Shown here: in pieces, positions 43,896-53,594 of the stretch | Numbering within the stretch: the first letter of the stretch is position 1 | How the letters are laid out: each line of letters starts with the position of its first letter | Origin: Actinomycetes bacterium | Lineage (GTDB): Bacteria > Actinomycetota > Acidimicrobiia > Acidimicrobiales > Acidimicrobilacustridaceae | Length of the DNA: 64,000 nucleotides | Reading direction: 5' to 3' | Assembly (NCBI GenBank): GCA_029782145.1 | Contig: JAKOVH010000016.1 | Location: forward strand, 434,001-498,000 | Made by a program: the position numbers and the translations under genes | Notes under the pieces: generated by a model | Told to the model about the DNA's origin: nothing | The model's input: the letters and a program-made list of their open reading frames with translations, nothing else | Databases searched by the model: none

Positions 43896-45110
43896 GTGAC
43901 CACCGCCGTGACCGACAACGACCGCTACGTGGTGATCTCCACCGACAGCCACGCCGGCGGCAGCATGGAGCAGTACCGCGACTACCTCGACCCCGGGTTC
44001 CGCGAGGAGTTCGACGCCTGGCGGGAGAAGTACCGCAACCCGTTCCGCGACCTCCAGGACGACGGCCGCACCCGCAACTGGGACGACGAGCGGCGCATCT
44101 CCGAGCAGCGCACCGACGGCGTGGTGGCCGAGGTGACCTTCCCCAACACCGTGCCGCCGTTCTTCCCCACCGGCGCCCTGCTCACCCCGCCGCCCACGGC
44201 GGAGAACTACCGGCGACGGCTGGCGGGCATCCGGGCCCACAACCGCTGGATGGTCGACTGGGTCGGCGCGGCGCCCGAGCAGCGGGCCGGCGTGGCCCAG
44301 GTGTTCCTGAACGACCTCGACGAGGCGGTGAAGGACGTGGAGTTCGCCGCCGAGAACGGCCTGCGGGGCGGCATCCTGCTGCCGGCCGTCCCAGACGACG
44401 CCAAGCAGATCGAGCCGCTGTACTCGCCGGTGTACGACAAGCTGTGGGCCGCCTGCCAGGCCAACGACGTGATCGTGAACCAGCACTCCGGGGGCGGCTC
44501 GCCCAGCTACGGCAACTACTCGTCGGCCACCTTCATGTTCCTGGCCGAGACGACCTTCTACTCCAAGCGGGGCATGACCCACCTGGTGCTGAGCGGCGTG
44601 TTCGAGCGGTTCCCCGCCCTGAAGTACGTCCTGGCCGAGCAGGGCTGCGCGTGGGTGCCGCCGGTGCTCGAGTCGTGGGACACCTTCCACCGGGAGATGC
44701 GCGACACCGGCCGGGTGGGTGAGCTCGGCTTCCCTGCCGAGGAGGTGCTGCCCCTGTCGCCGAGCGAGTACGTGAAGCGCAACGTGTGGTTCGCCGCCAG
44801 CTTCCCCGGCAAGGGCGAGGTCGCCGCCGCCCGCGAGGTGCTGGGCACCGACCGGGTGATGTGGGCCAGCGACTACCCCCACCACGAGGGCACCTACCCG
44901 TTCACCCGCGAGGCGCTGCGCTGGGCGTTCGAGGGCTGCCCGGTGGGCGAGACCGCCGCCATGGTGGGCGGCAACGCGGCGGACCTGTACGGCTTCGACC
45001 TCGACGTGCTGGGCACCTACGCGGAGACGTGGGGCCCCACCGTCGAGGAGGTCTCCGTTCCCATCGCCGGTCGCCCCGACGGCGCCACCTCGCCCGCCTT
45101 CGCCCGCTGA
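43896..45110 (+). CDS. Amidohydrolase-2 family protein (decarboxylase/hydrolase type)
   Basis: 404 residues, metal-dependent TIM barrel. Start segment RYVVISTDSHAGGSMEQYRDYL, VNQHSGGG with the barrel His, and the late metal/active site WASDYPHHEGTYP. Relatives include ACMSD and gamma-resorcylate decarboxylase; hydrolases and decarboxylases cannot be told apart here. The GTG at 43896 follows GGGAGG. Under the promoter at 43816-43844. Confidence 0.9.
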   Translation: MTTAVTDNDRYVVISTDSHAGGSMEQYRDYLDPGFREEFDAWREKYRNPFRDLQDDGRTRNWDDERRISEQRTDGVVAEVTFPNTVPPFFPTGALLTPPPTAENYRRRLAGIRAHNRWMVDWVGAAPEQRAGVAQVFLNDLDEAVKDVEFAAENGLRGGILLPAVPDDAKQIEPLYSPVYDKLWAACQANDVIVNQHSGGGSPSYGNYSSATFMFLAETTFYSKRGMTHLVLSGVFERFPALKYVLAEQGCAWVPPVLESWDTFHREMRDTGRVGELGFPAEEVLPLSPSEYVKRNVWFAASFPGKGEVAAAREVLGTDRVMWASDYPHHEGTYPFTREALRWAFEGCPVGETAAMVGGNAADLYGFDLDVLGTYAETWGPTVEEVSVPIAGRPDGATSPAFAR

Positions 45111-45175
45111 CCCCCCGGGAGGACCGGACCGTCCCCCCTTCCCCCCGAACCCGACGGTTCCCAGGTCCCCACCCA

Positions 45176-45223
45176 GAAGCTGGCTCACGTCGTCACCGTG
45201 GTGTGACGACGTGAGCCAGCTTC
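45176..45223. terminator. Perfect 21-bp hairpin between convergent genes
   Basis: Arms 45176-45196 and 45203-45223 are exact reverse complements, loop CGTGGT. Placed between the stops of the amidohydrolase (45110) and the LLM gene (45257), so it can end both transcripts. No T-tract. The core GCTGGCTC also occurs in the hairpin at 4034. Confidence 0.65.
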
Positions 45224-45256
45224 GCGTGGCCGTGGGCGTGGGCGGACGAGCCGCGG

Positions 45257-46234
45257 TCAGGTGCCGGTGGCGAGGGCGGGGGCGACCTCGGTGCAGAGCA
45301 GCTCGAGGTGCCGGTCGACGAGGTCACCGGGCATGCCGGCCACGCTGGCCCACAGGTAGACGTGCTCGGCCGGGGTGCCGTCGGTGGCCTCCCGGATGGC
45401 GTCGGCGGCCTCGTCGGCGGTGAGCACGCGCAGGCCCGGCACCGACCCGGGCCCGGTGCGGCGCGACAGCACCTTCTCGGCGGTGAGCACCCGCGGGGCC
45501 ACGCCGGTGCCGGCCACCGCGCACTCGGCGTAGGTGTTGGCCTGGTGGAGGTGGTGGGGGAGGATCCGCTCGAGGGCCGCCTCGGGGTCGTCGGCCACGA
45601 CGACGTCGAGCATGCCGCCCGTGCGGGCCGATGCAGGGTCGTGGCCGCCCTCGGCCAGCCCCTCGCGGTAGGGCTCGAGCAGCGAGCGGTCGAGGCTGAG
45701 CAGGCCGACGCCGAGGCGGCCGGCGCGCCGGGCTCCCTGCGGGCCCTGGTAGCCCAGCCAGATGGGGAAGGGGCGCTGGGCCGGCGGAGGGGTGACGATG
45801 CCGTCGTCGAGCAGGCGCCGCACCTCGGCCACCGCGGCGTCGGTGAGGCCGTAGCGACGGGAGAGCTCCTTGCCGTAGAGCTCGTACTCCCGAGGGCTGT
45901 AGCCGGCACCGATGCCGAGCTGGAGCCGGCCGCCCGACAGCTGGTCGACGACGGCCGCCTCCTCGGCGATCAACGGGGCCGGGCGCAGCGCCCCGAGCAG
46001 CACCGCTGTGCCGAGGGTGATGCGCCGGGTGCGGGCCGCCACCGCTGCGAGGAACGTGAGCGGCTGGGGCAGGTAGCCGTCGGCGAAGAGGTGGTGCTCG
46101 GTGAACCACACCGAGGCGAGCCCGCCGTCCTCGGCGCGCTCGACCAGCTCCAGCGTGCGGGCGTAGACGTCGGGCCACGGCCGGGCCCACGGCTCGGGGT
46201 TGCGCAGGTCGAAGAACAGCCCCAGCTTCACCAT
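45257..46234 (-). CDS. LLM-class F420/FMN-dependent oxidoreductase
   Basis: 325 residues, luciferase-like barrel: LGLFFDLRNPEPW at the N-terminus, VWFTEHHLFADGYLPQPLTFLAAVAARTRRITLGTAV pattern, and GAGYSPREYELYGKELSRR. It oxidises or monooxygenates a substrate using reduced flavin or F420; which one is not certain. The SDR at 46254-47096 lies directly upstream in the same direction, 19 bases apart. Confidence 0.92.
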   Translation of the reverse strand: MVKLGLFFDLRNPEPWARPWPDVYARTLELVERAEDGGLASVWFTEHHLFADGYLPQPLTFLAAVAARTRRITLGTAVLLGALRPAPLIAEEAAVVDQLSGGRLQLGIGAGYSPREYELYGKELSRRYGLTDAAVAEVRRLLDDGIVTPPPAQRPFPIWLGYQGPQGARRAGRLGVGLLSLDRSLLEPYREGLAEGGHDPASARTGGMLDVVVADDPEAALERILPHHLHQANTYAECAVAGTGVAPRVLTAEKVLSRRTGPGSVPGLRVLTADEAADAIREATDGTPAEHVYLWASVAGMPGDLVDRHLELLCTEVAPALATGT

Positions 46235-46253
46235 CGACCGACCTCCGGTCGCG

Positions 46254-47096
46254 TCAGATGGCCGGCGGGGCCTTGGCGACCATGGCGTCGGCGCCGATGG
46301 CCGGCTCGATGAAGGGCGTGAAGTCCGGCCCGGCCCGCAGGTGGTGGCCGCCGTCGACGTTGATGCAGGTGCCGGTGATCCACCGGGCCTCGTCGGAGAG
46401 CAGGAACCGGCACAGGTTGGCCACGTCCTCGGGGTCGCCCACGTCCTGCATCGGCGTGTTGCGCAGGTAGCTGGCGTAGACCTCGGAGTCGCGGGGCACG
46501 CCCTCCATGATCTCGGTGCTGATGAACCCGGGACGCACGGCGTTGAAGCGCACCTTCACCGGGCCGTACTCGTTGGCCGCGTTGCGCATCAGCTCCTCGA
46601 TGCCGGCCTTGCCCACGCAGTAGGCGCCGAACCACAGGTGGGGCAGGTGGCCGGCGATGGAGGACATGCCCACGAACGAACCGCCGCCGGCGGCCACCAG
46701 CTGGGGCGCCGAGTACTTCACGCACAGCATGGTGCCGAGCACGTTGAGGTGCAGCACCCGCAGGAACTCCTCGGTGTCCTGCAGGTGGTAGGGGCCCATG
46801 CCGCCGCCGCCGCCGGCGTTGGCGATGAACCCGTCGAGGCGACCGAACTCCTCGACGTGGCCGGCCACCAGCGACGCGACGTCGTCCTCGACCGTCACGT
46901 CGGCCACCCGGGTGCGCACCGTGCCCGGCGCGCCCGAGGCGGCGATGCGCTGGGCCACCTCGGTGAGCAGGTTGTCGCGGCGGCCGCAGATGGTGACGTC
47001 CATGCCGTCGGCGGCGAGGCGCTGGGCGCACGCCGCGCCGATGCCCGTGCCGCCACCGGTGACGATGGCGGTGCGGCCGGCAAGGGATTCGCTCAT
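46254..47096 (-). CDS. Short-chain dehydrogenase/reductase
   Basis: 280 residues. TGxxxGIG motif IVTGGGTGIGAACAQRLA, CGRRDNLL, NAGGGGG, and the catalytic YCVGK near residue 160. C-terminal CINVDGGHHLRAGP is usual for enoyl reductase/2,4-dienoyl-CoA reductase-like SDRs. A TAGGGT box on the minus strand lies about 45 bases upstream, and GAGGGGA precedes the ATG. Likely cotranscribed with the LLM gene. Confidence 0.93.
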   Translation of the reverse strand: MSESLAGRTAIVTGGGTGIGAACAQRLAADGMDVTICGRRDNLLTEVAQRIAASGAPGTVRTRVADVTVEDDVASLVAGHVEEFGRLDGFIANAGGGGGMGPYHLQDTEEFLRVLHLNVLGTMLCVKYSAPQLVAAGGGSFVGMSSIAGHLPHLWFGAYCVGKAGIEELMRNAANEYGPVKVRFNAVRPGFISTEIMEGVPRDSEVYASYLRNTPMQDVGDPEDVANLCRFLLSDEARWITGTCINVDGGHHLRAGPDFTPFIEPAIGADAMVAKAPPAI

Positions 47097-47194
47097 GTCG
47101 GTGTTCCCCTCGGAGAGCTCAGTGGTGCCCGCACCCTAGATGCCACCCCGACAGCGTCGTGGCGCCGCCGAGGCCGGGCCGGTGGGTGGGGTCG

Positions 47195-48946
47195 TCAGCG
47201 GGTGCCGCGCACGAGGCGGCCGGGCCGGGCACCGGTGTCGGTGTCGTCGCGGCGGACCACGACCCCGCTGACGATGGTGGCGTCGTAGCCCTCGGCGTCC
47301 TGGAGCAGGCGGCTGGCCCCGGTGGGCAGGTCGGCGACCGAGCGGGGCATGAGGAGGCGCAGGCGGTCGAGGTCGATCACGTTGAGGTCGGCCTTCTTGC
47401 CCACCTCGATCGTGCCCCGGTCGGTGAAGCCGTAGAACGAGGCCGTGTCGTGGGTCTGCATCTTCACGGCCTGCTCGAGCTCGAGGCGGGGCCCACGCGT
47501 GCGGCCCTTCACCCAGTGGCTCAGCTGGTAGGTGGGCATGGAGGCGTCGCAGATGGTGGCCAGGTGGGCGCCGCCGTCGCCGAGGCCCACGAGGGCGGAG
47601 GGGTGGGTGAGCATCTCGTGCACGACGTCCTGGTTGCCGCCGGCGTAGTTGAAGAACGGCACGAGGAAGAGCGCCTCGCCGTCGAAGTCGAGCATGCGGT
47701 CGTAGAAGACCTCGAGCGGGCCGACGCCCTGCGCCTCGGCGAGGGCCGCCAGCGACGCGCTCGCCTCCGGCTCGTAGTCCGGGTCCTCGTCGACGGGGAA
47801 GACCATGTGGGGGAGGGCGGCGGCGATGAGGCCCATGGTCTCGAACGGCTCGCCGGTGTCGACGGTGTCGTCCTCGGCCAGGATGGCGGCGCGCACCTCG
47901 GGGTCGGCGAGGCGGGCGACGAGCTCGGAGAACGTCGAGGTCTCCCTCAACAGGCGCTGGTAGGTCGCCCGCTTGAGGAACGGGTGCCGGGTGCGCAGCC
48001 CGAGCAGCATGCCGAAGGGCCGGTTGGCCACCTGCGGGCGCAGCACGGCGCCGTCGGCCTCGGCCGCCACACAGGCGTCCATGAGCTCGCGCCACAGGTC
48101 GGGCACCATCATCGACTGCAGCACGAGGAACGACACCGGCAGGCCGAGCTCGGCCGACAGGCGGCGCATCCAGTCGACCTCCTTGACGGCCTTCTCCGGC
48201 TCGATGCCGTCGACGCCGGCCTCGGCGAGCTGGAACACGGCGGGGCGGCCGGTCTCGGCCATGGCGGCGGCGATGCCGAACAGCTCGTCCTCGGTGGCGA
48301 ACGTGCCGGGCACGGGGATGCCGTCGCCGGTGGTGTGGGCCATCACGCGCGAGGTGGAGAAGCCGACGGCGCCGGCCTCGATGGCCTCGCGGACAACGGC
48401 GGCCATGGCGGTGATGTCGGCCTCCGACGCCGGGTCCTGGCTGAGGGAGCGCTCGCCCATGACGTAGGTGCGCACGGGCACGTGGCCGATCTGGGCGGCG
48501 ACGTCCATGGCGTAGCGACGGCGGTCGAGGGCGTCGAGGAACTCGGGGAAGGTCTCCCACTCCCAGGGGAGGCCGGCCCGCAGCACGTCGCCGGGGATGT
48601 CCTCCACCGACTCCATGGTGCGCACCAGCATCTCGTGGTCGTCGGGGCGGGCGGGGGCGAAGCCGATGCCGCACACACCGAGCACGACGGTGGTGACGCC
48701 GTGGCCGTTGCTGGGCGAGAGGCTGTCGTCGAAGAAGACCTGGCCGTCGTAGTGCGAGTGGATGTCGACGAAGCCAGGGGTGACGATGCGCCCGGTGGCG
48801 TCGATGGTCTCGCCGGCGTCGCCGTCGAGGCCGCCCCCGCGCTGGATCGCGACGATCCGCCCGTCGGTGACGGCGATGTCGCCGACGAAGCGCTCGGCGC
48901 CGGTGCCGTCGACGATGGTGCCGCCGGCGATCTTGAGGTCGTACAT
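47195..48946 (-). CDS. N-acyl-D-amino-acid deacylase-like amidohydrolase (D-aminoacylase family)
   Basis: 583 residues, full length. Metal-binding VTPGFVDIHSHYDGQ near residue 60-75, GVTTVVLGVCGIGFAPARP and a late GLGDGGAHLATICDASMPTY typical of the amidohydrolase-3/D-aminoacylase family. Substrate may be N-acyl-D-amino acid or another amide; the catabolic context makes the latter possible. The ATG at 48946 follows GGAGGGG. The frame is open far upstream, but that part overlaps the divergent regulator gene. Confidence 0.92.
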   Translation of the reverse strand: MYDLKIAGGTIVDGTGAERFVGDIAVTDGRIVAIQRGGGLDGDAGETIDATGRIVTPGFVDIHSHYDGQVFFDDSLSPSNGHGVTTVVLGVCGIGFAPARPDDHEMLVRTMESVEDIPGDVLRAGLPWEWETFPEFLDALDRRRYAMDVAAQIGHVPVRTYVMGERSLSQDPASEADITAMAAVVREAIEAGAVGFSTSRVMAHTTGDGIPVPGTFATEDELFGIAAAMAETGRPAVFQLAEAGVDGIEPEKAVKEVDWMRRLSAELGLPVSFLVLQSMMVPDLWRELMDACVAAEADGAVLRPQVANRPFGMLLGLRTRHPFLKRATYQRLLRETSTFSELVARLADPEVRAAILAEDDTVDTGEPFETMGLIAAALPHMVFPVDEDPDYEPEASASLAALAEAQGVGPLEVFYDRMLDFDGEALFLVPFFNYAGGNQDVVHEMLTHPSALVGLGDGGAHLATICDASMPTYQLSHWVKGRTRGPRLELEQAVKMQTHDTASFYGFTDRGTIEVGKKADLNVIDLDRLRLLMPRSVADLPTGASRLLQDAEGYDATIVSGVVVRRDDTDTGARPGRLVRGTR

Positions 48947-48978
48947 GGTCCCCTCCTCGCGGTGATGTTCGTCACGGT

Positions 48979-49017
48979 ATGGATGTGCAGGATCCATGTC
49001 AAAATTCGCGATGTGCA
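48979..49017. promoter_or_regulatory. Candidate operator between deacylase and IclR genes
   Basis: Inverted repeat ATGGAT-GTGCAGG-ATCCAT (48979-48997) and a direct repeat GATGTGCA at 48983 and 49010 (27 bases apart) in the 102-base divergent gap. A likely target for the IclR-type regulator at 49049. Confidence 0.45.
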
Positions 49018-49048
49018 AAGCGCTCCGCGCCCGACGTAGCCTTTCCCC

Positions 49049-49969
49049 ATGGCCCGGCCGTCCCCGCAGACCGAGCGGCTCGTCGAGCTCGTCGAGGTCC
49101 TGGCCGCCCGCCCCGACCACGGGCTGTCGCTCACCGAGCTGGCCCGGGAGCTGGGCGTCACCCCCGCCACCTGCCACCCCATGGTGAGCGAGCTGACCCG
49201 CAGGGGATGGCTGCGGCGCCACCCCGCCCGGCGCACCTACCGGCTCGGGCCCGCGCTGGTGGCCGTGGGCCGGGCCGCCGCCGGTGCGGCCGAGACCCAG
49301 GAGCTGGCCCGGGCCGCGCTCGTCGCCCTGCAGCGCGAGCACCCCGTCGACGGGGTGGTGCTCGCCGTGGGCGAGGAGGTCACCACCATCGTCGACCTGG
49401 TGCCCGACCGGCGGGGCTCGGGGCTCCACGTCGGCGACCAGGTCCCGCTGCGCGCGCCCCTCGGTGCGTCGGTCGCGGCCTGGGCCGACGAGCGCGGGCT
49501 CGAGCGGTGGCTGGACTCCGGCGACCCGAGCGAGACCATGCGCCGCTCGTACGTCGAGCTCGTGCTGGCCGTGCGCCGCCGGGGCTTCGCCGTCGAGCTG
49601 ACGGGCACGGTCGACGCCCGCATCTACGAGGCGCTCGCCCAGATCGGAGGGCGCGTCGGCGACCGTCCGGTCGACCCGACCTCGGCCCGGCTGCGCAGCC
49701 TGCTCGCCGAGCTGGCCGGTGAGCTCGGCGGCCCGGAGGGGTTCCACCCTGTCGCCCTGGAGCCCGAGCGCCGCTACCGGGTCGGCACCATGAGCGCCCC
49801 CGTGTTCGACAGCCGGGGCGAGGTGGCGTTGCTGCTCGCCCTGCGGGGGCTGGCGGGCGAGCCCACCGGGGCCGAGGTCGAGCGCCTCGGTGCCCGCTTG
49901 GTGGCGGCGGCCGACGAGGTCACCGCCGGCAGCGGGGGACGGCGTCCGCTGGTGGTCGCCGACCTCTGA
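49049..49969 (+). CDS. IclR-family transcriptional regulator
   Basis: 306 residues. N-terminal winged helix (about 5-70): ERLVELVEVLAARPDHGLSLTELARELGVTPATC pattern and HPMVSELTRRGWLRRHPARRTYRLGP. Effector domain about 85-300. TAGCCT (49037-49042) ends 6 bases before the ATG, so it is leaderless. Divergent from the deacylase it probably controls. Confidence 0.85.
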   Translation: MARPSPQTERLVELVEVLAARPDHGLSLTELARELGVTPATCHPMVSELTRRGWLRRHPARRTYRLGPALVAVGRAAAGAAETQELARAALVALQREHPVDGVVLAVGEEVTTIVDLVPDRRGSGLHVGDQVPLRAPLGASVAAWADERGLERWLDSGDPSETMRRSYVELVLAVRRRGFAVELTGTVDARIYEALAQIGGRVGDRPVDPTSARLRSLLAELAGELGGPEGFHPVALEPERRYRVGTMSAPVFDSRGEVALLLALRGLAGEPTGAEVERLGARLVAAADEVTAGSGGRRPLVVADL

Positions 49970-50030
49970 CCGTCCGGTCGGGCCACCGACCGTTCAAGGG
50001 GCCCGCCGGCGCCGCCGATGGGACACGGCG

Positions 50031-51629
50031 ATGACCGCTGTGAACCAGGCCGACGTCACCGCCGCGGCTCCTCCGTCCGACCCGGTGGCGCCCGATCGCG
50101 CGCCGGCGCGCCCCGGGCTCGTCCTGCTGGCGCTGATCCTCGTGGCCACGGTGGCCAACCTCAACCTGTCCGTGGCCAACGTGGCGCTGCCCGACATCGG
50201 CACCCACTTCGACGCGTCGCAGACGGGCCTCAACCTGGTGGCGGTCGGCTACTCGCTCGGCCTCGCCGCCTCGGTGCTGTGGCTGGGCGCCCTCGGTGAC
50301 CACCACGGCCGCAAGCTGATGCTGCTGCTCGGCACCGCCCTGGCCGTCCCGGCCTGCCTGGCCGCCGCCTGGGCACCGTCGATGACGGTGCTGGCCCTGG
50401 CCCGGCTGGCCGGCGGCCTGGCCGCCGGCATGGCGTTCCCGACCACCCTGGCCCTCATCACCGCGCTGTGGAGCGGTCCCGGCCGCACCCGTGCCATCGC
50501 CCTGTGGTCCGGTGTGGGCGGGGCCATGGCCGCGGTCGGGCCGCTGGCGGCCGGGGCGGTGCTCGAGCACTTCTGGTGGGGCTCGGTGTTCCTCGTCACC
50601 CTGCCCCTGGCCGTGGTGGCCTTCGCGCTCGCCCTCTGGCTCGTTCCCGCCGGCGTGGAGGAGACCGCCGACCCCGTCGACAACGTCGGCGGCGTGCTGT
50701 CGGTCGTCATGGTCGGTGCGGTCGTGCTCGCCATCAACCTGGTGCCCGAACCGGGGTTGCTGCCCCGAGCCCTGGCGCTGCTCGCCGCCGGTGGGGTGGC
50801 GGGCGTGCTGTTCGTGGTGCGCCAGCGGAGGGCCGCCAACCCCCTCTACGACCTGGCGGTGGCGGGCCGGCGCCCCTTCTGGGTGGCGGCCGTGGCCGGG
50901 ATCATCGTGTTCGGGGCGTTGATGGGGGCCATGTACGTGGGGCAGCAGTACCTCCAGGACGTCCTCGGCTACAGCACGTGGGAGGCCGGCCTGAGCATCG
51001 TGCCCGCCGCCGTCGCCCTCGTGCTGGTGGCGCCCCGTTCGGCGCGGCTGGTGGAGAGCCACGGCTCCCGGTTCACCTTGTTAGCCGGCTACTGGTTCTG
51101 CGTCGCCGGCTTCGTGGCCGCCCTGCTGCTGTGGCGGGAAGGGGCGAGCTACGTCGAGGTGGGCGTCGCCTTCGTGCTCATCGGCGTCGGCGTGGGCCTG
51201 GCCGGCACGCCGGCCTCGCGCTCGCTCACCAGCTCGGTGCCGGTGCGGCGGGCCGGCATGGCGTCGGGCACCGCCGACCTGCAGCGCGACCTCGGTGGGG
51301 CGATCATGCAGTCGGTCATGGGAGCGCTGCTCACCGCCGGCTACGCCTGGCGCTACCAGCGGGAGATCGCGGCGTCGGGCGACGGCCACCTCGTCACCGA
51401 CGAGGTGGCGGTCCAGCTCCAGAAGTCGTTCACCGGCGCCACGGCGGTCGCCCGGCGCTACCCGCCCTACGCCGAGCAGATCGTCACGGCGGCGCGCCAG
51501 TCGTTCGACTCGGGACAGCGCTGGGCGCTCACGGCCGGCCTGGTCGCCGTGCTCGCCGGGGTGGCCCTGGTGTGGTCCGCATTCCCCGACCGGGACCAGG
51601 AGGCGGCGCTGCTGCGCAGCTACCAGTAG
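50031..51629 (+). CDS. MFS transporter, DHA2-type multidrug exporter
   Basis: 532 residues, about 14 membrane segments. First helix VLLALILVATVANLNLSVANVALPDIG, the motif-A loop GALGDHHGRKLMLLLGTAL, and the RLAGGLAAGMAFPTTLALI segment. Drug/proton antiporters of the EmrB/QacA family look like this; the cargo could be a pathway compound. The frame is open upstream but similarity starts at the ATG at 50031. Confidence 0.92.
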   Translation: MTAVNQADVTAAAPPSDPVAPDRAPARPGLVLLALILVATVANLNLSVANVALPDIGTHFDASQTGLNLVAVGYSLGLAASVLWLGALGDHHGRKLMLLLGTALAVPACLAAAWAPSMTVLALARLAGGLAAGMAFPTTLALITALWSGPGRTRAIALWSGVGGAMAAVGPLAAGAVLEHFWWGSVFLVTLPLAVVAFALALWLVPAGVEETADPVDNVGGVLSVVMVGAVVLAINLVPEPGLLPRALALLAAGGVAGVLFVVRQRRAANPLYDLAVAGRRPFWVAAVAGIIVFGALMGAMYVGQQYLQDVLGYSTWEAGLSIVPAAVALVLVAPRSARLVESHGSRFTLLAGYWFCVAGFVAALLLWREGASYVEVGVAFVLIGVGVGLAGTPASRSLTSSVPVRRAGMASGTADLQRDLGGAIMQSVMGALLTAGYAWRYQREIAASGDGHLVTDEVAVQLQKSFTGATAVARRYPPYAEQIVTAARQSFDSGQRWALTAGLVAVLAGVALVWSAFPDRDQEAALLRSYQ

Positions 51630-51719
51630 CGGCCCTCCCCCTCTGTCGGCCGCCCTGCGTCGGCCGCTCGCCGTCGGCCACCGGCCGCCTCGGCGGCGTG
51701 TCTGCCATACTCGGGGCCG

Positions 51720-53594
51720 GTGGCCCGGGCGCTCCTCGGCGGGTCAGGGGCCGTTCTCGGGGGGGCATCGGTCGTGGGATCTGACGGAGCACACGGGTAC
51801 GACCCCGCTGCGGTGCGGGCCAGGTACCTGGCCGAGCGCGACAAGCGGCTGGTCCCGGGCCGGGCCGACATCCGGGACCTGGCGAGCGACGAGGCGTTCG
51901 CGACCTACCGCGACGACCCCTTCACGCCCGTGGCCGAGCGTGACCCGGTGCTCGACGCCGCCGACGTCGTGATCGTGGGCGCGGGCATCGCCGGCCTGCT
52001 GGCCGGGGCCGAGCTGCGCAAGAAGGGCATCGAGCGCATCCGCATCATCGACCAGGCCGGCGGCGTGGGCGGCACCTGGTACTGGAACCGCTACCCCGGC
52101 GTCATGTGCGACGTCGAGTCGTACATCTACATGCCGATGCTCGAGGAGCTCGGGTACGTCCCGACCGAGCGCTACGCGTCCGGCGAGGAGATCCGCCTCC
52201 ACCTCCAGGCGGTCGCCGACCGGTTCGACCTGGTCACCGATGCTCTCTTCCACACGGGGGTGGAGCGGGCGGAGTGGGACGACGAGGCGGCGCGCTGGCG
52301 GGTGCACACCGACCGGGGCGACGAGGTGACCTGTCGCTACTACGTGCTGGCCGTCGGCATCCTCAACCTGCTCAAGCTGCCGGCCGTCGCCGGCATGGAG
52401 TCCTTCGCCGGGCTCTCGTTCCACACGGCACGCTGGGACTACGACTACACCGGCGGCGGCCCCGGTCGGCCGCTCACCCGCCTCGGGGACAAGGTCGTGG
52501 GCCTGGTGGGCACGGGCGCCAGCGGCATCCAGTGCGTCGCGCCGCTGGCCGCGGCCGCCGAGCACGTCTTCGTGTTCCAGCGCACGCCGTCGGCGATCGG
52601 GGTGCGCGCCAACCGGCCCACCCCGCCGGACTTCGCCGAGGGCCTCGAGCCCGGTTGGCAGCAGCGGCGCATGGACAACTTCCAGGCGATCATGCTCGGC
52701 CGTCCCGTCGAGGTCGACATGGTCGACGACGGCTGGACCCACCACTACGCCGCCCCCCAGCGGCTCCCCCGGCCGCCGGCGGTCACCGTGGAGGAGTACC
52801 TGCGCACCGCCGAGGCCGTCGACTTCTCGATCATGGAGGAGCACCGGGCGCGCGTCGCCGACGTGGTCGCCGACCCGGCGACGGCCGAGGCGCTGAAGCC
52901 CTGGTACCGCTACATCTGCAAGCGGCCGTGCTTCCACGACGAGTACCTCGCCGCGTTCAACGAACCCAACGTCACCCTCGTCGACTGCCCGGCCGGGTTC
53001 GACCGCGTGACCGAGTCCGGCCCCGTCGTGGCCGGCCGGCTCTACGAGGTGGACTGCCTGGTCTACGGCACGGGGTTCGAGCCCGAGCTCACCCCGGTGT
53101 TCCGTCGGGCCGGCCACGACGTCGTCGGTCGCGGCGGGGTCACCCTCGCCGAGAAGTGGGCCGACGGCGCCGCCAGCCTCTTCGGCATCATGAGCCGCGG
53201 GTTCCCGAACCTGTTCATCATGCCGGCCCCGGGCCAGCAGGCCGTGGTCACCGTCAACTACACCCAGCTCGCCGTGCTCGGCGCCGCCTTCGTCGCCGGT
53301 GTCGTCGACACCCTCGAGCGCTCGGGCGTGCGGGTGTTCGACGTCAGCGCGGAGGCCGAGGCGGACTGGACGCAGAAGATCCTCGACTCCTACGTCGACA
53401 CCAGCGCGGTGATGGCCGCCTGCACGCCCTCGAGGCTCAACCACGAGGGCCACCCGGAGGCGGCCAACCCCCGCAACGGCAACTTCGGCCGCGGCCTCGG
53501 CGACTACTTCGCCTACCGCGACCTGCTCCTGGGGTGGCTCGAGACCGGCGCCTGCGACGGCCTCGAGCTCGACGCCCGCCTGGGCGCGGCGTGA
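51720..53594 (+). CDS. Flavin-containing (Baeyer-Villiger-type) monooxygenase
   Basis: 624 residues. FAD motif VVIVGAGIAGLLAGAEL near residue 85, GGVGGTWYWNRYPG, and the BVMO fingerprint as FAGLSFHTARWDY (FxGxxxHxxxW, with D where P is commonest), then NADPH site VGLVGTGASGIQC. It would insert oxygen next to a ketone to give an ester or lactone. CATACT (51706-51711) lies 8 bases before the GTG at 51720; a second GTG at 51774 is possible. The stop overlaps the next start (GTGA). Confidence 0.92.
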   Translation: MARALLGGSGAVLGGASVVGSDGAHGYDPAAVRARYLAERDKRLVPGRADIRDLASDEAFATYRDDPFTPVAERDPVLDAADVVIVGAGIAGLLAGAELRKKGIERIRIIDQAGGVGGTWYWNRYPGVMCDVESYIYMPMLEELGYVPTERYASGEEIRLHLQAVADRFDLVTDALFHTGVERAEWDDEAARWRVHTDRGDEVTCRYYVLAVGILNLLKLPAVAGMESFAGLSFHTARWDYDYTGGGPGRPLTRLGDKVVGLVGTGASGIQCVAPLAAAAEHVFVFQRTPSAIGVRANRPTPPDFAEGLEPGWQQRRMDNFQAIMLGRPVEVDMVDDGWTHHYAAPQRLPRPPAVTVEEYLRTAEAVDFSIMEEHRARVADVVADPATAEALKPWYRYICKRPCFHDEYLAAFNEPNVTLVDCPAGFDRVTESGPVVAGRLYEVDCLVYGTGFEPELTPVFRRAGHDVVGRGGVTLAEKWADGAASLFGIMSRGFPNLFIMPAPGQQAVVTVNYTQLAVLGAAFVAGVVDTLERSGVRVFDVSAEAEADWTQKILDSYVDTSAVMAACTPSRLNHEGHPEAANPRNGNFGRGLGDYFAYRDLLLGWLETGACDGLELDARLGAA

